From assembly GCA_036787895.1 (NCBI GenBank), contig DAIQOK010000014.1:1-64000 (forward strand): a stretch of 64,000 nucleotides of DNA, written 5' to 3'. This document shows positions 25,974 through 35,081 of the stretch, one piece after another. This DNA comes from UBA7662 sp036787895. Its GTDB lineage: Bacteria > Bacteroidota > Bacteroidia > UBA7662. Within the stretch, counting starts at the first letter, position 1, and every line of letters starts with the position of its first letter. The notes below the pieces were generated by a model that ran no database searches, was not told the DNA's origin, and worked only from the letters and a program-made list of their open reading frames with translations. The position numbers were made by a program, and so were the translations under genes.

Positions 25974-27707
25974 ATGCTACATCCAGACGCCCAAATCGCC
26001 AACCGCATTAACCAATGGTTGACCGGTCAATACGACGAAAGCACCAAGGCAGAAATTCACCGTATGGTCGACGCCAAGGAATATGAAGCCCTCACCGACG
26101 CCTTTTACCGTGATCTGGAATTTGGTACCGGTGGCTTGCGCGGCATCATGGGGGTAGGTTCGAATCGGGTGAACCGCTATACCCTGGCTGCTGCTACGCA
26201 AGGTTTAAGCAATTACCTCAAAAAACAATTTCCCGCACAGGAAATTAAGGTGGTAATCGCTCACGACAATCGCAACAATGCCACCACATTTGCCCAAGTA
26301 GTCGCCGATGTATTTTCGGCCAACGACATTTTCGTTTATTATTTCGAGACACTGCGCCCAACCCCGGAACTCAGTTTTGCGATACGCGAATTGGGCTGCC
26401 AAAGTGGGGTAATGCTCACTGCTTCCCACAACCCCAAAGAGTACAGCGGTTATAAGGCTTATTGGAATGATGGTGGTCAGATTATCGCCCCACACGATAA
26501 AAATATCATTGGCGAGGTGGAAGCCATCCAGGATTTAAGCCAGATAAATTTCACCGCCAAAAAGGAAAATATAGCCCTATTAGGTGCGGAGATGGATGTT
26601 TTGTTTCTCGACAAAGTAAAATCGGTGAGCCTCAACCCTGAAGCCATCAAAGCCCAACAGGACCTCAAAATTGTGTTTTCACCCATCCATGGTACCGGTA
26701 TCACCCTCGTTCCGCAAGCTTTAAAGGCAATTGGGTTCCGTAATGTGAGCTTGGTAAAATCACAATGTGTGATTGATGGCAACTTCCCTACCGTGGTATA
26801 TCCCAACCCCGAAGAAGAAGAGGCCATGACATTGGCCTTACAGCAAGCCCGGGAAATTGATGCCGATTTGGTACTCGCCACCGACCCCGATGCCGACCGC
26901 GTGGGCATAGCGGTAAAAAACAATAAAAACGAGTTTATTCTCCTCAACGGCAACCAAACCGGGGTGTTGCTGTTCGATTACCTTCTCAACCAATGGGAAG
27001 CCAAAGGCAAACTCAAAGGTAACGAATACATCATCAAAACCGTAGTGACCACCTACCTCATCGATAAAATGGCCGCTGCCAAAGGGGTAACATGTTATAA
27101 TACGCTCACCGGTTTTAAATTTATTGGCGCTTTAATGACTGAATTGGTCGGTAAAAAGACCTTTATCGCCGGCTGTGAAGAGAGTTACGGCTACCTCGTT
27201 GGTGACCATGTGCGCGACAAGGATGCCGTTGTGGCCTGCACAATGATTGCGGAGATGGCAGCTTATTACAAAAACCAAGGCAAATCGCTGTTCGATGCCC
27301 TGATGCATATTTACCTCACCCATGGTTTATACCTGGAGAATTTGTTATCGGTAACCAAAAAAGGCAAAAGCGGCGCCGAAGAAATCGCCGCTTTAATGCA
27401 GGGCTACCGCAGCCAGGCCCCGGCTACCCTGGGCGGACGCAAAGTAATTGTGGTGAAAGATTACCAGCAACAAACCGAAACCAATCTGCTTAGCGGCAAG
27501 GTAACGGCTATCGGCCTGCCCAAATCCAATGTGATGCAGTTCATCACCGAAGGCGATTATATCGTCTCCGCCCGCCCATCGGGTACCGAGCCGAAAATTA
27601 AATACTATGTGAGCGTGAACACGACACTCGACAAGCCCGAAGACTACGACACCAAAAAAGCAGCATTGGAAGCTTTGATTGAATCGTTGAAGGGGGATTT
27701 GGTGTAG
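25974..27707 (+). CDS. Phosphoglucomutase / phosphomannomutase (alpha-D-phosphohexomutase)
   Basis: Cytoplasmic enzyme interconverting sugar 1- and 6-phosphates. The four family landmarks are present: the N-terminal GTGGLRGIMGVG, the phosphoserine loop LTASHNPKEYSGYK near residue 150, the metal loop ATDPDADRVGIAV near 305, and the phosphate-binding RPSGTEPKIKYY near 540; GCEESYGYLVGDHVRDKD lies between them. Length 577 matches the longer phosphoglucomutase/phosphopentomutase subgroup common in Bacteroidota. It stands alone between two intergenic regions. Exact sugar specificity cannot be assigned from sequence. Confidence 0.92.
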   Translation: MLHPDAQIANRINQWLTGQYDESTKAEIHRMVDAKEYEALTDAFYRDLEFGTGGLRGIMGVGSNRVNRYTLAAATQGLSNYLKKQFPAQEIKVVIAHDNRNNATTFAQVVADVFSANDIFVYYFETLRPTPELSFAIRELGCQSGVMLTASHNPKEYSGYKAYWNDGGQIIAPHDKNIIGEVEAIQDLSQINFTAKKENIALLGAEMDVLFLDKVKSVSLNPEAIKAQQDLKIVFSPIHGTGITLVPQALKAIGFRNVSLVKSQCVIDGNFPTVVYPNPEEEEAMTLALQQAREIDADLVLATDPDADRVGIAVKNNKNEFILLNGNQTGVLLFDYLLNQWEAKGKLKGNEYIIKTVVTTYLIDKMAAAKGVTCYNTLTGFKFIGALMTELVGKKTFIAGCEESYGYLVGDHVRDKDAVVACTMIAEMAAYYKNQGKSLFDALMHIYLTHGLYLENLLSVTKKGKSGAEEIAALMQGYRSQAPATLGGRKVIVVKDYQQQTETNLLSGKVTAIGLPKSNVMQFITEGDYIVSARPSGTEPKIKYYVSVNTTLDKPEDYDTKKAALEALIESLKGDLV

Positions 27708-27728
27708 CGGTTTAATTGGTAGAAAGTA

Positions 27729-27914
27729 TGGCCATCGGCTGGGAACAATCGTCAGCCGAATCGTTGACAATGTGCCGTCTATCAGCTAAAAGCATTCCAT
27801 AGTCCGCGGTCCATGGTCGATTTATGGCGCTTCCGCAATGGGCCAGCTACTATCGACTTATTGACAGCAGGTCGTCTATTAGCCAGAGTAGTTCATGGTC
27901 TATTTTTTTTTTTG
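27729..27914 (+). repeat. Two diverged copies of the palindromic intergenic repeat
   Basis: Two degenerate units at about 27729-27823 and 27824-27914 share the word order of the 92-base tandem repeats at 32310-32573: a TTGACA-GTGCCGTC-TATCAGC block, then TTCCATAGTCC or TTCATGGTC, then a T-rich end. The second copy finishes in 11 consecutive T. With the later array, these repeats bracket the two T9SS cargo genes. The rest of the gap before 28099 shows nothing I can name. Confidence 0.5.
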
Positions 27915-28098
27915 GAGGAGACAACCCCTCTTACGTCTCACGCCTTCAACAACCAATTGCAACTTTCCCTCAAACCCCTTATCTTCAACTGCTACTGCTG
28001 AGCAGTGTCTTAGGTTTTGAAATTGTTAAATTTTCTACTTAATGTTTGGATGAGCGTAACTTTTGTTTAGCTTACCTATTCATCTAAACCCTTTAGTT

Positions 28099-28231
28099 AT
28101 GAAAAACACCTTAGCGTTCGGTAAACTCACGACGAGAAACCCGTTTAAAGCCTCCAATCGAAATATTTCGAGGGGGGGTAGGTAGCAATTGGTCGAAACC
28201 GGGCAAATTCAGCCTCCTAATTAGCCTAAGT
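28099..28231 (+). other. Out-of-frame 5' coding segment (start and signal peptide) of the next gene
   Basis: An ATG at 28099 opens MKNTLAFGKLTTRNPF and continues until a G7 run at 28172-28178, after which it stops at TAG. Removing one G joins it in frame to the downstream gene and yields KPGKFSLLISLSMLLSPNL ending at NAQ, a good signal peptide. This is therefore the likely true N-terminus, disrupted by one extra G. Causes could be phase variation, mutation or a homopolymer sequencing error. Confidence 0.7.
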
Positions 28232-29986
28232 ATGCTTCTATCACCAAATTTGATGGTCAATGCGCAGTTTGTTGCTCCTGTAACGGCTGATGAAATCACC
28301 GGCTGTAGCGCTTCGCAGGTAGAAAACACAGGGACCAGTGCGCTTGGCGATTTGCAAGTGATAGTTTGGGATGGCGATGCGCCTGGAATTTCTTTTATCG
28401 ATCACAGCAGCTCACCAGCAACTGTATCCTGTTTCAACTTAATCACCCATACTGGTGAGGGTCAAGTCAAAGACCCGGATGTAGTTTGGGATTATGGTGG
28501 TGGAAACCTGGTTTTGGTCGTGTACGAAGAACACAATGGTTCTAATGTTTCGGTTTGGTCGCAAATGTGGCGATGGAATGGTGGGTCGCCGGTGCTCGAA
28601 ACGATGTACGGCAGCTCAGGCTATCTGCAACTTGGTCAAAGCAGCACCACTTATCCCAATGTAGATGCCGATTTTGACGGCCACGCTGTTGCAGTTTGGG
28701 AGAAAAGCCCAAATATTTACGCCAAAACCATTGATTTTGGCACACTCACTGCATCGAGCCATTTATTTTGGGTTGATGAATGTGCTACTGCAGGTATTGA
28801 GCCAGATGTAGCCATGCGCAATTATAATGATGCCACCCATGTAAGTTTTGTGTATGCCGACCCGGTTCATATTGACATCATAGTGGTGCAGGAATATTAT
28901 GGAACGGTACAATCCTCAACCACCAGCTGTAATCACCTTGCATTGGCCAAGCCCACAGGCGTTACTATAGATTACGTTGGTGTACCCAGAATTGCCATGC
29001 CCAACTGGGAAACCACAGGAGTCAAATGGTTCGATGGCTGGGATGCATCGGTGGTTTACGAAGGGAAAAATTCAACTGATTATTTAATTGTTACAGCGAA
29101 CAGAATCACCCATTGGCAAGGATGGATACCAAACTCCCTTCCGTGGATACCACCTTATACGTGGTATTGTGGCGCACATACTTATTCTTCACCGGCATTT
29201 CCCTCAGCTACTGGAACAGAGTGGATTTCGGACATTTTAAACATTTCAGGAATTTCATTAGCTCATCCAACGGGTATTTTACAGCTCAATCCTCCATTAG
29301 TTGATTTACACGCAGACGGCTCATTGAGACCGGTTGTAGCTCAAGTGGGAGACTTTATTACTTATAATGCTTGGACCTGGGAGGATAATTCAAACCAATT
29401 TTCTGGATATGATGAAGTATTAATGAGAAGGCTAATGTTAGATCTTGATGGTACGCTTCCATTTAGTCAGATGCTAACGGGTGGTGATGTATTGACTGGA
29501 AATTATGAAATACCGATTCCAACCACTGAGGATTATTTTCTTGTAAGTGATGGTAATGTTAGTAATGAACAAAATGACATAGTTTCAATAGCGGGTACTT
29601 CAGGTCATGCCTATTTTGCCTTTGTACATAAAGGGAGCGGATCCGACAATATTGTTTTTAAACGTTCGGTTCAAGCACCCAATACTGCAGTCCGTAAAGC
29701 TCCCCAAAGTGTTAAAATTGAAACATCCAATGATGAAAATGTCAAAAGCTCTTCGGCTTATCCAAACCCATTTAATGAGATACTGAATGTTAAAAGTGAG
29801 CAGAAAATAACAGCGATTCATATTTCAGACATAAATGGTAGGGAAATCTGGTCGGCTAGTCAAATAAATGCCAAATTGTATTCTATACTTTTTGCACCTA
29901 ATCAGTTACGTGAGGGGTTGTATATACTTGAAATTATAGATGAGCATGGATTAAGCAGTCATGTGAAACTATTCCATAAACCGTGA
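28232..29986 (+). CDS. Secreted protein with type A T9SS C-terminal sorting domain
   Basis: Cargo-like exported protein with no catalytic motif I can identify. The body (about residues 25-490) is strand-rich with repeated VVWDYGGGNLVLVVYEE- and FDGHAVAVWEK-type units resembling beta-propeller or exo-alpha-sialidase-like blades. The last 80 residues form a T9SS sorting tail: AYPNPFNEILNVKSEQ, ITAIHISDINGREIW, and the ending LREGLYILEII. From the ATG at 28232 only part of a signal peptide is encoded; the rest is in another frame upstream, across a G7 tract. Base composition drops at about 29060, well inside the gene. It overlaps the next gene by 4 bases. Confidence 0.75.
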   Translation: MLLSPNLMVNAQFVAPVTADEITGCSASQVENTGTSALGDLQVIVWDGDAPGISFIDHSSSPATVSCFNLITHTGEGQVKDPDVVWDYGGGNLVLVVYEEHNGSNVSVWSQMWRWNGGSPVLETMYGSSGYLQLGQSSTTYPNVDADFDGHAVAVWEKSPNIYAKTIDFGTLTASSHLFWVDECATAGIEPDVAMRNYNDATHVSFVYADPVHIDIIVVQEYYGTVQSSTTSCNHLALAKPTGVTIDYVGVPRIAMPNWETTGVKWFDGWDASVVYEGKNSTDYLIVTANRITHWQGWIPNSLPWIPPYTWYCGAHTYSSPAFPSATGTEWISDILNISGISLAHPTGILQLNPPLVDLHADGSLRPVVAQVGDFITYNAWTWEDNSNQFSGYDEVLMRRLMLDLDGTLPFSQMLTGGDVLTGNYEIPIPTTEDYFLVSDGNVSNEQNDIVSIAGTSGHAYFAFVHKGSGSDNIVFKRSVQAPNTAVRKAPQSVKIETSNDENVKSSSAYPNPFNEILNVKSEQKITAIHISDINGREIWSASQINAKLYSILFAPNQLREGLYILEIIDEHGLSSHVKLFHKP

Positions 29987-32271
29987 AAAAAACGGCATTA
30001 TACATCTTATTGTTAATTTCTAGCTTCCCCTTGAGTACTATGGCTCAAGGGGAGGCAAATTTATGGATTCTTTATGGAGGTGAAATGCGTTTTTCACCCC
30101 AGTTTTCTTGGAGTCCGTATGCTACACAAACCCATTTCAATGTATTTGATAAATTTACCGTGAGCACATGTGATAGTAGGCTTCTATTTCATGCTGTTAG
30201 AAGTAATAACATTGGTGGAAGAGCAATAATATTGGATAGTAACAATGTTCAATCTTCACAATATATTCTGGCAACAGATAGATTATTTCCAATTAAACAG
30301 CACAATAATCTTTATCAAATAGCAATGGAATCTACTAATCCTTCATTATGGATTTTGCGTACTCCAGCACTTTTTTTACTTAACCCAGGGATAGCTAACT
30401 CTATGGTTCAACAGGATTCCATGTATTATACTCAAACCGAAGGTTATACTGTGACAAAAAAAGATAGCTTGTATGGATATTGGTTTATTTATTACAGCGC
30501 AGGAAATAATAGAATAGTTGCACTTCCTTTTAATAGTCAAGGATTTGATAGTGCAGGATCTGTACATACTTCGGTTCCGCCCATTCCTTGGTACAATCAA
30601 CCCAATCGCATAGAAGTTTCACCCAACGGCAAAATTGTTGCTATGGCAGACTACAATGCGAATGTGTTGCATTTATGGCAATTTAAACCTCAAACAGGTG
30701 AATGGTCAAATCGTCTCAGCATTTCAGCATTCAGCATAGGCCCTTTTAACTTGCAATCCAGGATGCTTAGTCTATGTTTTTCAGAGCACAGCACTAAATT
30801 ATATGTCAAATCCAGTGGCGACCAAATACAAGGTATGTATCAATTGGATTTGACAACATGGGATTCAATACACATTCAAAATAGTGCGCATTACATATCT
30901 GTTCCTGGCCGTAGTTTCAGTTGGCCCGCGCTTGCGCCTGACGGAAATATTTATTTCAATAGCTACGATAACAGGCCAATTGACAGTCTATTTTACGGCA
31001 GGCTTTTATATTCGGATTCAACTTTTGTTCCTCAAAATCTGGAAGTTAATATTGCAGGGTTTAAAACTTATAATGGACGCGTAGGTTATGCTGACGGTTC
31101 TATTAACCGTTTCCCTTGGATTAATCCCCATTATCTCAACCCCAACCGCTACAGCATAGTCGCTCAAAACCAATGTTTCGGCGATAGCACCCGATTGAGT
31201 TTGTACGATTACCAAAACCTCGATACGGTGGTTTGGGATTTTGGCGATGGCAGTCCGCGAACAAACAATTTCGCCCCTGCCCATCTCTACCCTGCGCCGG
31301 GTTTGTATGTTGTAACTGCTTTTACCCGCTATTGCAACCGGCCCGATACGCTGTATTACCAGTTAGAAATTTTGGGTAACCCCGAATTGCCTTTTGCCGA
31401 TAGCAGCATTTGCCGGGGCGATAGTTTGCGTTTACAATTACCTGCCAACTGGCAATATGTGTGGAGTACGGGCGATAGTACGGCAACAGTTAGTTTTGGT
31501 GCAGCAGGCACCTACAGCGTTACCATCAACAACGGTTGTTTTACCGCCACCGATAGTTTTGAACTGCACATCGTAGATCCCGCTACCACCACCTTGCCTG
31601 TCGATACCGGTTTTTGTATGGGAGATAGTGTGTGGATAGATCCAGGGCCATTGGCAGGTTCAGTTCTATGGTCGGATGGCGGCAGGGATGCCCGGTGGAT
31701 CAGTCAGGCGGGGAATTATACACTCAGTATGACCAATGCCTGCGGTACCGAAAATCAGAGTATTTCCATTGGCGTTTATGGCGCTCCGCCGCTCACCCTG
31801 CACGATACCAGCCTCTGTGAAGGCCGGGTGTTGCGCATCGAATTGCCCGAATACTGGGAAACCAACTATTTGTGGCAGGATGGAAATACCGAACGCATCC
31901 GTAGCCTCAACGACAGTGGTTTGTACATCGTCAATGCCAACAACCCCTGCGGTAGCAATACCGACAGCCTCCTACTCGAACTGCGCGATTGTAATTGTAC
32001 GCTCTACTTACCCAATGCCTTTAGTCCGAATGGCGATGGCATCAACGATCAGTTTAACATCATCAGCCGTTGCCCCTTGAGCGAATTCGAACTCCTCATC
32101 TACGACCGCTGGGGCAAAAACATCTTCCGCTCCACCACCATCTCCCAAGGTTGGGACGGCCGTTTTAACGGAGAACTGCTGCCGGTAGGTGCCTATGCCT
32201 ACGTAATCCGCTATATGCCCGAAGGCAGCGGCTGGAAGGTGGATAAGGGCGTAGTGCATTTGGTGCGCTAA
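29983..32271 (+). CDS. Secreted protein with PKD domain and type B (CHU_C-like) T9SS sorting domain
   Basis: Exported protein starting at GTG (29983), with a signal peptide MKKTALYILLLISSFPLSTMAQ. Residues about 25-385 resemble the N-terminal seven-bladed-repeat region of many gliding-motility-associated proteins (IEVSPNGKIVAMADYN, FSEHSTKLYVKSSGD, PALAPDGNIYFNSY). A PKD-type domain follows at about 400-470 (DTVVWDFGDGSP). Then come Ig-like repeats, each containing a SICRGDSL- or GFCMGDSVW-type cysteine motif. The C-terminal 80 residues carry LYLPNAFSPNGDGINDQFN and LLIYDRWGKNIF, the type B tail. The 5' half is much more AT-rich than the 3' half. It is translationally coupled to the preceding cargo gene. 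Confidence 0.88.
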   Translation: MKKTALYILLLISSFPLSTMAQGEANLWILYGGEMRFSPQFSWSPYATQTHFNVFDKFTVSTCDSRLLFHAVRSNNIGGRAIILDSNNVQSSQYILATDRLFPIKQHNNLYQIAMESTNPSLWILRTPALFLLNPGIANSMVQQDSMYYTQTEGYTVTKKDSLYGYWFIYYSAGNNRIVALPFNSQGFDSAGSVHTSVPPIPWYNQPNRIEVSPNGKIVAMADYNANVLHLWQFKPQTGEWSNRLSISAFSIGPFNLQSRMLSLCFSEHSTKLYVKSSGDQIQGMYQLDLTTWDSIHIQNSAHYISVPGRSFSWPALAPDGNIYFNSYDNRPIDSLFYGRLLYSDSTFVPQNLEVNIAGFKTYNGRVGYADGSINRFPWINPHYLNPNRYSIVAQNQCFGDSTRLSLYDYQNLDTVVWDFGDGSPRTNNFAPAHLYPAPGLYVVTAFTRYCNRPDTLYYQLEILGNPELPFADSSICRGDSLRLQLPANWQYVWSTGDSTATVSFGAAGTYSVTINNGCFTATDSFELHIVDPATTTLPVDTGFCMGDSVWIDPGPLAGSVLWSDGGRDARWISQAGNYTLSMTNACGTENQSISIGVYGAPPLTLHDTSLCEGRVLRIELPEYWETNYLWQDGNTERIRSLNDSGLYIVNANNPCGSNTDSLLLELRDCNCTLYLPNAFSPNGDGINDQFNIISRCPLSEFELLIYDRWGKNIFRSTTISQGWDGRFNGELLPVGAYAYVIRYMPEGSGWKVDKGVVHLVR

Positions 32272-32309
32272 GAATTTTGGCCGGTTCAAAGTTGGCAAGT
32301 GCTAGGGTG

Positions 32310-32573
32310 GCTATGGACAATCGACTGTCGACACTTTGACAGTGTGCCGTTGATCAGCCAGGGTTTGTCCACTGTCCATAGTACATTTTTTCATCGCATC
32401 AGCTATGGACCATCGACTGTCGACACTTTGACAGTGTGCCGTTGATCAGCCAGGGCTTGTCCACTGACCATAGTCCATTTTTTCGTCGCATCGGCTATGG
32501 ACTATCGACGCTTTGACAGCATGCCGTTGATTAGCCAGGGCTTGTCCACTGTCCATGGTCGGTTTTTTCAGGA
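32310..32573 (+). repeat. Tandem array of three palindromic repeats, 92-base period
   Basis: Units start at 32310, 32402 and 32494. The first two are 92 bases and differ at about six positions; the third lacks about seven bases. Each unit can fold: CTATGGACAATCGAC near the left end is nearly complementary to GTCCACTGTCCATAG further right, with an inner ACTGTC/GACAGT pair. There are no variable spacers, so this is not a CRISPR array. It follows the stop of the type B cargo gene by 38 bases. Confidence 0.75.
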
Positions 32574-32594
32574 CGAAACAAAAAAACCGTTAAG

Positions 32595-32688
32595 CCTAAA
32601 ACTCCAACCATTCGATAAACTCACCACAAGATATCCCATTTTACCGAAAGCTGCACATAAGTCCCGAGGATTTCGGGGAACGACTCTT
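32595..32688 (+). repeat. REP-like sequence downstream of the cargo genes
   Basis: Contains ATTCGATAAACTCACCACAA and a CCCGAGGATTTCGGGG stem-loop. The same word order (TTCGGTAAACTCACGACGAG, then a CGAAATATTTCG palindrome) occurs at 28117-28170 inside the apparent N-terminal coding sequence of the first cargo gene. It ends at the recQ stop codon. Confidence 0.55.
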
Positions 32689-34863
32689 TTACTTCCGTGC
32701 CTGAACCGCTGAAAGCACCCAACGCAACTCCCCCCAACCGTAGCCATCACCTAATTTAGCTTTGAGTTGCCCCAGGGCCAGTTCCGATTTGCCTTCAATC
32801 GCTGCCATAATCACTTCCTGCCGGGCTTTGGGTACCAATTCATCAATATCGAGTTGCCTTTTCAGTAACAGCATGCCTAAGTGGCCTTCGATGGTGGATA
32901 GGGCCAAACCGCGTGCTTCGGCTATTTCCATCACATTTTTGCCAGTTTTGAACAGACGTAATGTTTCGAAATAACTATCCCCCAATTTGCCGCTGGTGCT
33001 GTTGGCTTTTGCTTTTGAGTTTGCTTTTTTGGACCGACCACTTTTATCGGCCATACGGCTGCTGAGTTGATGCTCCTGACAATAGGCCCGGATAATTTTT
33101 AGGAAGCCTTGTCCGTACTGCTCCACTTTGTACTGGCCAAAACCGCTAATTCGGAACAAATCATCTTCATCGAAGGGCAGGTAGGTGGCCAGCTCCTGCA
33201 AGCTCGCATCAGATAAAACGGTATAGGCGGGCACATTCAACTCGGTTGCCAATTGGGTGCGCAGCGCTTTCAATTCGAGCAATAAACCGGCTTCGTAGGT
33301 CAACATTTCAGGCAAGGCTGGCTCGATTTCTTCCTGTTTAACCAGTGTAGAAAGCATGACTTTTTCACCACCCTGAAGTACTTGCCAGCTTTTGCTGTTC
33401 AGTTTCAAGACACTGTACTCGCCTTCCAGTTCAGCATACCCCTGGCGCACCAATTCACGGATGATGTTGGTCCATTCCTCCTTGCTTTTGCCTTTACCGA
33501 TGCCGTAGGTTTTGAGCATTTTATGTGCTTCTTTGATTTTTTCTGACTTCGAACCCCGCAGAAAGTCGACCACATAGCCGATGCCAAAACGTTCCTGAAC
33601 CCTGGCGATGGCCGAAAGTGCCTGCTGGGCCTCCAGGGTTGCGTCAAATCGTTCGTATTCACCCAGGCAGATGTCACAATTACCGCAGTGGTCGGAAGCA
33701 TCTTCGCTGAAATACCGGAGCAGGTGCTGGCGGCGGCAACTGTGCATGGAGCCAAAATCGACCATCTGATCCAGCTTTTTTAACATGATGCGTTGTTGTT
33801 CGGCATCCTCATGATCAATAAATCCTTTGAGTTTGATGGCATCGCCCCTACTGAAAAACAACAAAGCTGTGCTGGGCAGGCCATCTCGCCCGGCACGACC
33901 GGTTTCCTGGTAATAACTTTCGATGTTTTTGGGCAAATCCATGTGAATCACAAAACGCACATTCGATTTGTCGATACCCATGCCAAAGGCGATGGTGGCT
34001 ACGATGATTTTGACCTCATCCTTCTGAAACATCTCCTGGTGCCTGGCACGCTCTTCAGAAGTCAAACCAGCATGATAAACTTTGGCTGGATATCCTACTT
34101 CATTCAGGGTTTCGGCCACTTTTTCTGTGCCTTTGCGACTCAGGCAGTATACGATTCCGCTGTCGTCGGGGTGTTTGGCAAGGAATTCCAACAACTGAGT
34201 TGAGCTACTCCGTTTGGGCTGTACCAGGTAGGTAATATTCGGTCGATTAAAGCTCGAGATAAAGGTTCGCGCATTTTTGAGTTTCAGCTTCTCGCGTATA
34301 TCGTTACGCGTGAGCTCATCGGCGGTGGCGGTGAGTGCCAAAACCGGCACCTTTGGAAATGCCACCCGTAGCTCGCCTAACCTCAGGTATTCGGCCCGAA
34401 AATCGTGCCCCCAATGGGAGATGCAGTGTGCTTCATCTACTGCGATGAAGCTCACTTCCTGCTGTTTGAGGTAGTCGATGAACTTTAAATCGTCGCTGAG
34501 CAGTTTCTCCGGTGCGAGATAAAGCATTTTGAGCTCCTTGCGGTTGAGCTGGTCGTACACCTGGCTGCGTTCGGACGTAGTCATACCCGAGTTCACAAAA
34601 GCTGCCGCAATGCCATTTAATTTGAGGGCATCCACCTGGTCTTTCATGAGTGCAATAAGGGGCGAAATGACAATGGTAAGTCCAGGCAAAAGCATAGCCG
34701 GGATTTGATAACACAAACTTTTACCGCCTCCGGTGGGCATGAGTACCAACGCATCCCCATGGTTCAGCACATGCTGGATGATTTCTTCCTGCTCGTTGCG
34801 AAAGTTATCATAACCAAAATACTGCTGGAGTATGTCGACTGGCCGGGCTTGGGTGAGCTGCAT
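32689..34863 (-). CDS. recQ: ATP-dependent DNA helicase RecQ
   Basis: 3'-5' DNA helicase in recombination and replication repair. Walker A is MPTGGGKSLCYQIPA near residue 47 and the DEAH box is VDEAHCISHWGHDFR. Helicase motifs V and VI are present (ATIAFGMGIDKSNVRFV, QETGRAGRDG). The zinc-binding cysteines of the RQC region follow (CRRQHLLRYF ... HCGNCDIC). An HRDC domain lies near residues 520-600, then a basic linker (SGRSKKANSKAKANS) and a C-terminal helical domain of the type found in long RecQ proteins. Length 724 is normal for Bacteroidota. It is convergent with the cargo genes. Confidence 0.95.
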   Translation of the reverse strand: MQLTQARPVDILQQYFGYDNFRNEQEEIIQHVLNHGDALVLMPTGGGKSLCYQIPAMLLPGLTIVISPLIALMKDQVDALKLNGIAAAFVNSGMTTSERSQVYDQLNRKELKMLYLAPEKLLSDDLKFIDYLKQQEVSFIAVDEAHCISHWGHDFRAEYLRLGELRVAFPKVPVLALTATADELTRNDIREKLKLKNARTFISSFNRPNITYLVQPKRSSSTQLLEFLAKHPDDSGIVYCLSRKGTEKVAETLNEVGYPAKVYHAGLTSEERARHQEMFQKDEVKIIVATIAFGMGIDKSNVRFVIHMDLPKNIESYYQETGRAGRDGLPSTALLFFSRGDAIKLKGFIDHEDAEQQRIMLKKLDQMVDFGSMHSCRRQHLLRYFSEDASDHCGNCDICLGEYERFDATLEAQQALSAIARVQERFGIGYVVDFLRGSKSEKIKEAHKMLKTYGIGKGKSKEEWTNIIRELVRQGYAELEGEYSVLKLNSKSWQVLQGGEKVMLSTLVKQEEIEPALPEMLTYEAGLLLELKALRTQLATELNVPAYTVLSDASLQELATYLPFDEDDLFRISGFGQYKVEQYGQGFLKIIRAYCQEHQLSSRMADKSGRSKKANSKAKANSTSGKLGDSYFETLRLFKTGKNVMEIAEARGLALSTIEGHLGMLLLKRQLDIDELVPKARQEVIMAAIEGKSELALGQLKAKLGDGYGWGELRWVLSAVQARK

Positions 34864-35055
34864 GACTTAAAGGTAAAGGCTCTAAGCAAGGCAAACAAGG
34901 AGATACGGCCTTTGTGAAAAAAGTTGCGCTAAAAGAGAAAGAAAAGAGTTTGGCAAGGATTAAAAGTTGGGGTTTGCCAAAGAGCGCCTAAAATAATCCA
35001 CTACACAAATACACCATTAATAGCACTTGTTTTTCCGAAAATATAATTTAATTTT

Positions 35056-35069
35056 ATACCAATCGGTAT
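35056..35069 (+). promoter_or_regulatory. TetR-family operator, copy 1 (ATACCAATCGGTAT)
   Basis: An inverted repeat with ATACC and GGTAT arms, 12 bases before the regulator's ATG. The same arms recur before the hydrolase at 35694. A TATATTTG sequence resembling a -7 box abuts it at 35070. Autoregulation by the adjacent TetR protein is the simplest reading. Confidence 0.65.
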
Positions 35070-35081
35070 TATATTTGCATC

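Noticed and set aside
27813..28042. Two short overlapping open frames before the cargo genes
   Set aside because: They run through repeat sequence and a T11 run and have low-complexity products; no support for translation.
32310..32573. Possible CRISPR array
   Set aside because: The whole 92-base unit is repeated without unique spacers and no cas gene is near; it is a palindromic tandem repeat.
32497..32712. Possible 71-residue protein after the repeat array
   Set aside because: It is built from repeat unit and REP-like sequence; no start signal or conserved product.
35070..35077. TATATTTG as a firm promoter for the TetR gene
   Set aside because: The box lies only 4 bases before the start codon and has no -33 partner at usual spacing, so it is only mentioned with the operator.
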